From Methanobacteriota archaeon (GTDB taxonomy: Archaea; Thermoplasmatota; Poseidoniia; Poseidoniales; Poseidoniaceae): a stretch of DNA of 6,876 nt. Positions within the stretch are counted from its first letter, which is position 1; every line of letters starts with the position of its first letter. The DNA lies in the NCBI GenBank assembly GCA_002728035.1, contig PBUZ01000047.1:24914-31789 (forward strand), read 5' to 3'. This document shows positions 1 through 6,256 of the stretch, one piece after another. The notes below the pieces were generated by a model that was given only the letters and a program-made list of their open reading frames with translations, was not told where the DNA came from and searched no databases. Made by a program: the position numbers and the translations under genes.

Positions 1-2559
1 GATTCAAACGCCAAGGTCACGGGGCAGGCATGGTACGGTGACGACGTCCGTCTCCCTGGAGAATTGATTGGCAAAATTCTCCGTTCTCCGCATCACTATG
101 CGCGCATCAAATCCATTGACACCACCCGAGTCGAAGCGTTGCCCGGCGTGGTTGCCGTGGCCACCGGCCAAGATGCGCCGAATCGATTTGGCGTACTTCC
201 TGTCACCAAAGACGAACACGCGATGGCTGTTGAGAAGGTGCGCCATGTTGGCGACCTGGTGGCGTGCGTTGCCGCCGTGGATGAAGCCACGGCCATCGAA
301 GCGCTCTCGTTGTTCGATATTGAGTGGGAAGAATTGGAACCCGTTTTCGACCCCAAGAAGGGTCTCGAAGACCACGATGAACCGATCCATTGGCGAGGGA
401 AGTATCATCTCGCACGAACCAATGTTCAGAAGCGTGTGTTCCAGGAATTTGGTGACCGTTCGTTGGTGAATTCACCCCATGCATCTTCGCACGGTACATG
501 GACCATGTCCGGTGTGCACCACGGGTTCACCGAGCCCCACGCAGTTGTGGCTCATTGGGACCCGAACGGTCGATTGCAACTCTACACGCCTCAGCAAGTG
601 CCCCATTATACGCACCGTGCGCTGTCCACCGTTCTCGATGTGCCGATGCACCAGATCAATGTGGTCAGGACCTTCGTCGGCGGTGGGTTTGGTGGAAAAT
701 CCGACCCCTTCCCTCACGAGATGTGTGCTGCATTGTTGGCTCGCAAATCGGGTCGCCCCGTTCGCATCACCTTTGACCGAGAAGAAGTGTATTGGATCAA
801 CCGGGGTCGGCACCCCAGCAACATCGATGTCAAAATGACCGCCGACACCGAGGGGCGCATTTCGAGTTTTGACATCGACGCCTTGATCGACGGTGGTGGA
901 TTTGCTTCCTTTGGTCACGTCACGTCCTACTACAACGGTGTGCTCGCAACCGCACCCTACGAGTTGGGCTCCTTCCACTACACGGGTGCACGGGTTTGGA
1001 CCAACAAACCCGCTTCGGGCGCGATGCGAGGTCATGGTGCGGTGAACACGCGATGTGCGGTGGAAGTGGGCTTGGACGAGATGTCGGAAAGCATGCAGGT
1101 CGACCCGATCGACCTTCGACTTGCCAATCTCCTGCCCCCACACAGTCGGACCATCAGCGGCTTCCGCATCACTTCAAACGGTATGCGAGAAGCGCTCGAG
1201 CGAGTTCGCGAAGGCTCTGGATGGGATGAAAAGTTCCGCCAGTTGCCGCTTGGCAAAGGCATTGGTATCGGCTGTGGCTTCTTCATTTCTGGCTCGGGAT
1301 TGCCCATTCATTGGGACCCGAAGAATTTCCCACACGCCACCGTTCACATTCAAGTTGACATGGACGGGGGTGTCACGGTTCATACCGGCGCCGCAGATAT
1401 CGGGCAAGGTTCCACCACCGCCGTTGCTCAGGTGGTCGCTGAAGTGCTTGCCCTCCCCATCGAGATGATTCATGTCAGAAGCCATGAGAGCGACACCAGC
1501 CCTGTTGACCTTGGCTCCTACTCCAGCCGCGTGACTTTCATGAACGCCAATGCGGCGATCCGTGCAGCCATTGGTATTCGTGACCAATTGTTGAAGGCAG
1601 CCTGGGAGATGCTCGGTTACCATCCAAACGTTCTGGTTCTCAATGACCGTCGCATCTACTACAAGCACGACCCTGCCATTGGCGTTTCGTACCTCCAAGC
1701 CCTTCACAAGGCCCAAGCAGACACTGGGGCCCTCATCGCTCGTGGCGCTTATCGCTCACCGCCCATGGGTGGCGTGCACAAGGGGGCTGCAGCGGGTCTT
1801 GCTCCAGCCTATTCCTTCTCCGCCTATGTTGCCGAAGTTGATGTCGATGTCGAGACCGGATTGATTTCTTGCACCAATGTCTGGGCAGCCCATGATTGCG
1901 GCAAAGCGTTGAACCCGCTGGCGGTGAAGGGTCAAATCATCGGTTCTTGCCACATGGGTCTGGGACAGGTCCTGAGCGAGAAAATGGTCTACGGACGCAC
2001 CGGTCACCTCCAAAATGCAAACTTGTTGGAGTACAAAATTCCCTCCGTTCACGAGATGCCGCATGTTGAAGCCATCATCGTTGAATCAAGCGACCCAGAA
2101 GGGCCGTTTGGTGCAAAGGAGGCTGGTGAAGGGCCGCTTCTCCCTATCCTTCCCGCAGTGGTCAATGCGGTGTACGATGCCATCGGTGTTCGCCTACGTG
2201 ACCTGCCACTCACGCCTGACGTGGTGTACAACGGCATTGCGAAGCACATGAAGAAGCACGGCCTCGACGACCCGAGCGATATTGAATCTCCTCGGTTGAA
2301 ACACGGCCCGCTGCAGAAGGTGCTCGTCAAGCGTTCGAATGAACACCGTGAACGGGACCGATTGCGTCAGCGAAGCGAAGACACCTCCGCCTATGTCAAC
2401 GGCGTGTTGTTTGGTTTCGACCCCAACCGTCCCCTTGCTGAGCAGGTTGAGGGGTGGCGAGAGGCCGACGAACCGCTGCCTGAACAACTGGCCGAACTCG
2501 GCTTTGCTGGGCGCGCTTGGCTCAAGAAGGAGCAACGACACATGGAGGATGATTCCTAA
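1..2559 (+). CDS. Molybdopterin-binding large subunit of a xanthine dehydrogenase-family hydroxylase, 4-hydroxybenzoyl-CoA reductase alpha (HcrA)-like; 5' partial
   Basis: This is the catalytic subunit of a cytoplasmic molybdenum hydroxylase; it would hold the molybdopterin (Mo) cofactor and the substrate. The frame is open from base 1 (VTGQAWYGDDV, then RSPHHYARI, the usual family N-terminus), so the TTG at 64 is not the start. The true start probably lies a few tens of codons upstream. Counting codon 1 as residue 1, cofactor-binding motifs are GGGFGGK (227-233), AMRGHG (341-346), GQG (468-470) and GSYSSRVTFM (505-514). The catalytic-base glutamate is probably E710 in GAKEAGEG. GAMRGHG, GSYSSRVT and GPFGAKEA recall HcrA. 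The loop that carries the copper-binding Cys of form I CO dehydrogenase reads AMRGHG here, so it is not CoxL. The protein runs about 100 residues past the usual family end, with a charged tail (about 750-852). It overlaps the FAD-subunit gene by one base. Family assignment is firm; the substrate is inferred. Confidence 0.93.
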   Translation, partial: DSNAKVTGQAWYGDDVRLPGELIGKILRSPHHYARIKSIDTTRVEALPGVVAVATGQDAPNRFGVLPVTKDEHAMAVEKVRHVGDLVACVAAVDEATAIEALSLFDIEWEELEPVFDPKKGLEDHDEPIHWRGKYHLARTNVQKRVFQEFGDRSLVNSPHASSHGTWTMSGVHHGFTEPHAVVAHWDPNGRLQLYTPQQVPHYTHRALSTVLDVPMHQINVVRTFVGGGFGGKSDPFPHEMCAALLARKSGRPVRITFDREEVYWINRGRHPSNIDVKMTADTEGRISSFDIDALIDGGGFASFGHVTSYYNGVLATAPYELGSFHYTGARVWTNKPASGAMRGHGAVNTRCAVEVGLDEMSESMQVDPIDLRLANLLPPHSRTISGFRITSNGMREALERVREGSGWDEKFRQLPLGKGIGIGCGFFISGSGLPIHWDPKNFPHATVHIQVDMDGGVTVHTGAADIGQGSTTAVAQVVAEVLALPIEMIHVRSHESDTSPVDLGSYSSRVTFMNANAAIRAAIGIRDQLLKAAWEMLGYHPNVLVLNDRRIYYKHDPAIGVSYLQALHKAQADTGALIARGAYRSPPMGGVHKGAAAGLAPAYSFSAYVAEVDVDVETGLISCTNVWAAHDCGKALNPLAVKGQIIGSCHMGLGQVLSEKMVYGRTGHLQNANLLEYKIPSVHEMPHVEAIIVESSDPEGPFGAKEAGEGPLLPILPAVVNAVYDAIGVRLRDLPLTPDVVYNGIAKHMKKHGLDDPSDIESPRLKHGPLQKVLVKRSNEHRERDRLRQRSEDTSAYVNGVLFGFDPNRPLAEQVEGWREADEPLPEQLAELGFAGRAWLKKEQRHMEDDS
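2544..2548 (+). promoter_or_regulatory. Ribosome binding site for the FAD-subunit gene
   Basis: GGAGG lies inside the last codons of the large-subunit gene, ten bases before the ATG at 2559 and sixteen before an alternative ATG at 2565. The spacing favours 2559, which also gives the TAATG stop-start overlap typical of translational coupling. Confidence 0.6.
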
Positions 2560-3527
2560 TGTTGATGCCACCCTTTGAGCTGCACCACCCTGCCTCCGTG
2601 GAGGAAGCGATCTCTTTGGCGGCGTCCCTCATGGCCAAGGATGAAGCGTTTGATTGGGTGGCGGGCGGTACGGATGTGCTGCCCAACTACAAGTGGCGCA
2701 TCAATCCAAAGCCGCACGTGATCTCACTTGCTGCCATCAAAGAAACGCATACGCTTTCCTCCCATGAAATCGGTTGCATGGTGCCCCTTTCTTCCTTGAC
2801 AGAAGCCAATGGTGTTCATCCACTCCTCGCACAAGCGGCATCCAAAGTGGCGTCATCTTTGATTCGGAAAAGTGCCACCGTGGGAGGAAATCTCTGCTTG
2901 GATACACGCTGTTTTTGGTACAACCAAAGTGAAGATTGGCGACGTTCCATCGATTGGTGTCACAAAGCCGATTGCGGGACAGGTGCAGACTGCCGTGTGA
3001 TTCCAAACCAGAACACGCTGTGCGTCGCCACCTACCAAGGTGACATGGCTCCAAACTTCATGGTGTTGGGCGCCAAGGTCGTGCTGGTCGGCCCTGATGG
3101 AGAACGCACCCTTCCTCTGGACGAGTTTTATGCCCTTGACGGCATGAAAAAGAACGTGCTCAAAACAGGAGAATTCCTGCTGAAGGTTGTGCTGCCCGAG
3201 GATGCATCATCGAGGGTGGGTTGTTACCAGAAACTCAGGGTTCGTGATTCGTGGGATTTCCCTGAAGCGGGCATTGCTGCCTCATGGATACCAGGCAACA
3301 CCGAGAGTCTTGCCGTAGCGAGCACGGCGCTTGAATCGATCCCCCGGCTTCATCATGAGGAGGTTCGCACGCATCTCGATGCTGGTGACCTTGACGTGAT
3401 GACCTTGGCCAAAGCGTTGCAAACATCGATCAAACCGGTGAACAACACCGCTCTCCCCCCTCGTTATCGCCGTGCGATGGTCAAAACGCTCACGAAGCGA
3501 GCACTCGAAGGACTTGAATTGAGGTGA
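2559..3527 (+). CDS. FAD-binding subunit of the molybdenum hydroxylase with an extra [4Fe-4S] loop, 4-hydroxybenzoyl-CoA reductase beta (HcrB)-like
   Basis: This 322-residue subunit passes electrons between FAD and the iron-sulfur/Mo centres of the complex. The FAD-binding domain shows AGGTDV (35-40) and TVGGNL (107-112). The C-terminal CODH-type flavoprotein domain begins near YQKLRVRD (223-230) and runs to the end. Between them lies a cysteine-rich insertion with C113, C118, C134, C139, C145 and C155. In HcrB of Thauera aromatica an additional loop at this place binds a [4Fe-4S] cluster through four cysteines. C118, C134, C145 and C155 match that arrangement, with the first gap (16) equal and the others slightly longer. 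Ordinary xanthine and CO dehydrogenase FAD subunits lack this loop. The gene begins inside the stop codon of the large-subunit gene, so the two are surely co-expressed. The role as an HcrB homologue is well supported; activity on 4-hydroxybenzoyl-CoA itself is not shown. Confidence 0.93.
   Translation: MLMPPFELHHPASVEEAISLAASLMAKDEAFDWVAGGTDVLPNYKWRINPKPHVISLAAIKETHTLSSHEIGCMVPLSSLTEANGVHPLLAQAASKVASSLIRKSATVGGNLCLDTRCFWYNQSEDWRRSIDWCHKADCGTGADCRVIPNQNTLCVATYQGDMAPNFMVLGAKVVLVGPDGERTLPLDEFYALDGMKKNVLKTGEFLLKVVLPEDASSRVGCYQKLRVRDSWDFPEAGIAASWIPGNTESLAVASTALESIPRLHHEEVRTHLDAGDLDVMTLAKALQTSIKPVNNTALPPRYRRAMVKTLTKRALEGLELR
2895..3023 (+). other. Coding segment for the putative [4Fe-4S]-binding loop of the FAD subunit
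   Basis: Codons 113-155 of the FAD subunit hold six cysteines in 43 residues. C118, C134, C145 and C155 are the proposed cluster ligands by analogy with HcrB. C113 and C139 are additional; C113 also directly follows the FAD-binding TVGGNL motif. The gene has only two other cysteines (73 and 222), so the clustering is striking. Ligand assignment is by spacing only. Confidence 0.75.
3521..3526 (+). promoter_or_regulatory. Ribosome binding site for the surface-protein gene
   Basis: GAGGTG (extending to GAGGTGA) overlaps the end of the FAD-subunit gene and lies six bases before the ATG at 3533. It matches the anti-Shine-Dalgarno sequence well and decides for ATG 3533 over the in-frame GTG at 3524, which sits inside the motif itself and has only a weak GAAGGA further upstream. 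Confidence 0.6.
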
Positions 3528-3532
3528 AATGG

Positions 3533-4480
3533 ATGCGTGTAACCCTCGGACTCGTCCTCACCACGCTTCTGTTTGCGAGTCTTCCTGCCGCCGCCCAAGA
3601 CATGCAAGGTCCTTCTTGGGAGATGGGATGGGTGACGGATGTTGACCCGAAATACCTGGTTGAATTGGAAGAGGATTGGGACATGACGGGTTCGCTGGTG
3701 GTCTTCGTGAGCAACGACGGCCCTGCGGAGTTGAATTTGGTGTTGTCTTACGACTACGACGAGGATGACCCGTTTGTCTTTGACGGGCCAGATACGCTCT
3801 CGGTGGCCGGGAACACCAACGACACCTTCACGATTTCCATCAGCGGTGCAAACGCAGAAGAGGTTCGCTCCTTTTCTCCATCGACTTCGATTGAATTCAC
3901 CGTCATCGGGGAAGAAAAGGTCGGGGAATCAACCCTTCGTACACAAGAGATCCAAGCGGACGTGAGCGTTCCTCGCATGTATCGCTTGATTCCCGAAGCC
4001 ATGCCGCCAGCCGATACATTGTTCGCGGGTTCTTGGGTGGATTTTTCGATTGAGGTAAGTAATCTCGGTAACACGCAAGACGCCATCACCTCTGGTGAAG
4101 CCACGGTACGAAGTTGCCCTCACCTCAGCGTAACCGGCCTCGACCAATTGGAAAACCAAGTCGTTGCGGTCACCACCGAAAGCGGCGAAAACAAAGCACA
4201 GTTCACCCTACGTCTTGAAGCCAGCAGCAGCCATCAAGAACGGACATGCGAAGTGTCCCTTTCTGTTCAATCCGAGGGCGACGGCACCGAGCGTTCAACC
4301 ACGATCAACGTCGACGTGAAGGCGCCCAAGGTCGAAGAAGAGACGCCGAGCGAGGACAAAGAAGAGGATGATCCCGTGCTTCCCGATTCCTCGTCATTGG
4401 TCTGGCTTGCACCCGTTGAAATGATGATGCTGATTTCGCTTGTACTCTTGGTGGTGAACCGTCAAATCAACGAAGCATGA
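3533..4480 (+). CDS. Secreted, C-terminally membrane-anchored protein with Ig-like (NEW3/CARDB-type) domains
   Basis: I do not recognise a named family for the whole protein. From ATG 3533 it has 315 residues; an in-frame GTG at 3524 would add three and overlap the previous stop (GTGA). The first ~21 residues form a signal peptide: one basic residue, a hydrophobic core (TLGLVLTTLLFASL) and a likely cut after PAAA. Two probable beta-sandwich regions follow. The first (about 25-147) includes LVVFVSNDGPAELNLVL. The second (about 148-265) includes VDFSIEVSNLGNTQD, a pattern of NEW3/CARDB-like domains. The second domain holds the only two cysteines (195 and 239), which could form a disulfide. An acidic linker (EEETPSEDKEEDD, about 268-280) leads to a single membrane helix (about 290-308) and a short NRQINEA tail. 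The bulk is therefore outside the cell. Such acidic, anchored Ig-like proteins are common in marine archaea. The junction suggests co-transcription with the hydroxylase; whether the functions are linked is unknown. Confidence 0.8.
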   Translation: MRVTLGLVLTTLLFASLPAAAQDMQGPSWEMGWVTDVDPKYLVELEEDWDMTGSLVVFVSNDGPAELNLVLSYDYDEDDPFVFDGPDTLSVAGNTNDTFTISISGANAEEVRSFSPSTSIEFTVIGEEKVGESTLRTQEIQADVSVPRMYRLIPEAMPPADTLFAGSWVDFSIEVSNLGNTQDAITSGEATVRSCPHLSVTGLDQLENQVVAVTTESGENKAQFTLRLEASSSHQERTCEVSLSVQSEGDGTERSTTINVDVKAPKVEEETPSEDKEEDDPVLPDSSSLVWLAPVEMMMLISLVLLVVNRQINEA

Positions 4481-4499
4481 CTTCATCGGAAAAGTGTAA

Positions 4500-4505
4500 T
4501 TTTTT
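4500..4505 (+). terminator. Possible oligo-T transcription terminator
   Basis: Six consecutive T lie 20 bases after the stop of the surface-protein gene, in the only sizeable gap of the window. Archaeal intrinsic termination can rely on a T run without a strong hairpin. Only a weak 4-base stem (GAAG/CTTC at 4472-4484) precedes it. The position fits the end of the hydroxylase/surface-protein operon. Confidence 0.4.
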
Positions 4506-4590
4506 CGTGATTTGGGCATATTCCTTCGCATGAAAATGAAGCACCTGTAGGGCGAAAAGGCCTTGATTGCCATGCCCATCCTTGAGCAAC

Positions 4591-4598
4591 TATTATGT
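4591..4598 (+). promoter_or_regulatory. Possible TATA-like promoter element for the DUF4350-moxR operon
   Basis: TATTATGT is the most AT-rich octamer in the second half of the 181-base gap and resembles an archaeal box A. A start of transcription about 25 bases downstream would leave a leader of about 40 bases before the ATG at 4662. No clear BRE is visible, and the match is weak. Confidence 0.25.
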
Positions 4599-4649
4599 GT
4601 GGAATGTGTCTCCGAAGGATGTAAATCTGTCGTTTCGCGTGATTGGATT

Positions 4650-4655
4650 GGTGAT
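4650..4655 (+). promoter_or_regulatory. Ribosome binding site for the DUF4350-type gene
   Basis: GGTGAT is complementary to the AUCACC part of the 16S rRNA 3' end and lies six bases before the ATG at 4662, supporting that start. Confidence 0.55.
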
Positions 4656-4661
4656 TGAAAG

Positions 4662-6239
4662 ATGGCTGAAGCAGAAAAAACCGGTTTGAGCCTTGAAGCC
4701 TGGCTCATGATTGGGCTGGTTGTTTCGGTTGCCATTTCCACGGTTGTGATCGCTGCGGTGTCCGCTGGAAAAACCACGGTCTTTTCGCCCTATCAAAACG
4801 ACGACGAGTTCCAAGAACAACAACTCACACTCATGCGAGCGAGCCTCGAAGATTTCAACGTCAAAAACACCATGTCGACCCCAATGCTGGTGAACGACTG
4901 GCAGAACCCCCACCGCACCCTCTTGGTCATTGCAGCTCCAGAGAAGCCTTTCGACGCTGCAGAAGCCGCCGCCATTCATGACTTTGTCACCAAGCGAGCA
5001 GGCAAGGTTATCCTCGCCTCCAATTCCACCAACGCACAGTTGGTTGCCGAAGAATTTGGTGTCAAGTATTTCGATGCACCCGTCCGTGATGACATCAACA
5101 CGGGTCGATATTACGAAGTGACCAACGACGATGGCCTTCGTGTGACGCCCGACACCAGAAAACTTTGGTCGGTTGCAAGCGTATCACGGGACATTTCAAC
5201 GATGGGCGATGAAAAGGCAGTACCGTGCTCGCCCGAAGATGTGAATCAAGAGCGCACCGAGAATTGTCGCCTGCCCGTTTTGTTCCACCGACCGACGGCG
5301 ATCCAAGTGCTCGATGAACAAGGTGACACCGGTCGAGATGTCCGTGTGTTGGCAGCAGCCTCAACCTCTGCTGAAATCGACGCTGGCAAGGGCGAATCCA
5401 ACCCAACCCTCGGTGAAGGTGAGACCGGCCTCATCATCCGTATCAATTACCCAGGCCAAACCGTGCTCGACCAACGCTCCTTGGAGTTGGGCGGCGACAT
5501 TGGTGAAATCAAGGCAACAGGAAGCATTGTGTTCGTCTCTGACCACTCGGTGTTGGCCAACCACCTTTGGGACCAAGACCTTGCCGAAGAAACCGGGAAG
5601 ACCCAATGCGACTCCGACCTTTACATCCAGCACGGCCACATGTGTTGGGACACGGATTCCGAAGGCCTGAACAAAGGTCTTGGTGATACGACATGGTTCG
5701 GTAACGAACTGTATTTTTCAGCACTCATCAACGACATGATGGAATTTGACAACAAGGAATTGTCAACGACCATCTCTCGTAGCGCCGATGCGTTCAACAT
5801 CGTCTTCGATGAAAGCCGCCACGTTTCGACCACTCTTTCCATGCCCTTCACCGAGGCCATGGGCGCCATCGTTCTCCTGACGAGTGACGGGGTCTTGAAG
5901 TGGCTCATCATCCTCAATCTCTTCGCCCTGCTGGCGATCGCCATTATGGTCGTGCCCGAAAAAGAGAATTGGCGGCACGTGTTTGATTTGACTCGATTTA
6001 GGGAGCGTCCAACCAAGGTAGACCCCTCCCAATACCAACTGCGAACCCGAGAGGCTTTCTTGTCCAAGGTTCGCAATTTCAATGACTTGACGCGCGACGA
6101 GTTCGCTCGCAAGTCCCCTGCGGAAATCATGCAAATGATCCGCGAACCACGATTGGTCGAACTGGTGAGTTCGAACCGTGCCTACTCCAACGATGAATTG
6201 AGGGAGCTGATCCCGCACATACGTCGTTGGGGAAATTGA
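4662..6239 (+). CDS. DUF4350-type two-pass membrane protein, partner of MoxR
   Basis: This is a 525-residue membrane protein without known biochemical function. Helix 1 (about 13-34) has no signal-peptidase site and is probably an anchor. It is followed by about 370 residues outside the membrane, helix 2 (about 411-430) and a charged cytoplasmic tail of about 95 residues. After helix 1, FSPYQNDD and TLLVIAAPEKPFDAAEAAAIHDFV (split: TLLVIAAPEKPF at 86-97, AAAIHDFV at 102-109) fit the DUF4350 domain. IVFDESRH (380-387), shortly before helix 2, resembles the DE.HH motif of that family. Four cysteines form two close pairs, C189/C202 and C316/C328, which could be disulfides. The protein is longer than many DUF4350 members because of an insertion at about 150-370. 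The moxR gene follows after 17 bases, the usual association of this family. The tail is the likely contact for the ATPase. Family membership is by motif and context, not by search. Confidence 0.75.
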   Translation: MAEAEKTGLSLEAWLMIGLVVSVAISTVVIAAVSAGKTTVFSPYQNDDEFQEQQLTLMRASLEDFNVKNTMSTPMLVNDWQNPHRTLLVIAAPEKPFDAAEAAAIHDFVTKRAGKVILASNSTNAQLVAEEFGVKYFDAPVRDDINTGRYYEVTNDDGLRVTPDTRKLWSVASVSRDISTMGDEKAVPCSPEDVNQERTENCRLPVLFHRPTAIQVLDEQGDTGRDVRVLAAASTSAEIDAGKGESNPTLGEGETGLIIRINYPGQTVLDQRSLELGGDIGEIKATGSIVFVSDHSVLANHLWDQDLAEETGKTQCDSDLYIQHGHMCWDTDSEGLNKGLGDTTWFGNELYFSALINDMMEFDNKELSTTISRSADAFNIVFDESRHVSTTLSMPFTEAMGAIVLLTSDGVLKWLIILNLFALLAIAIMVVPEKENWRHVFDLTRFRERPTKVDPSQYQLRTREAFLSKVRNFNDLTRDEFARKSPAEIMQMIREPRLVELVSSNRAYSNDELRELIPHIRRWGN

Positions 6240-6242
6240 AAC

Positions 6243-6249
6243 AAGGAGG
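6243..6249 (+). promoter_or_regulatory. Strong ribosome binding site for the moxR-type gene
   Basis: AAGGAGG is a near-perfect Shine-Dalgarno sequence, seven bases before the ATG at 6257. It fixes the start and shows that the proline/alanine-rich tail is really translated. Confidence 0.8.
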
Positions 6250-6256
6250 ATAAGAC

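Noticed and set aside
472..1143. 223-codon minus-strand frame
   Set aside because: It lies wholly opposite the conserved molybdenum subunit, with no recognisable motif; a shadow of a GC-rich gene.
64..2559. TTG at 64 as start of the molybdenum subunit
   Set aside because: The frame continues to base 1 and the residues before it (VTGQAWYGDDVRLPGE) are conserved family sequence, so the gene is cut by the window edge.
1..3527. Form I CO dehydrogenase (CoxL/CoxM)
   Set aside because: The large subunit has GAMRGHG where CoxL carries the copper-binding Cys loop, and the FAD subunit has a cysteine loop absent from CoxM.
4550..4577. Imperfect inverted repeat (GGGC/GCCC with inner GGC/GCC) in the intergenic gap
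   Set aside because: The stems are only 4 and 3 pairs with unequal bulges and no T run follows; it could easily occur by chance.
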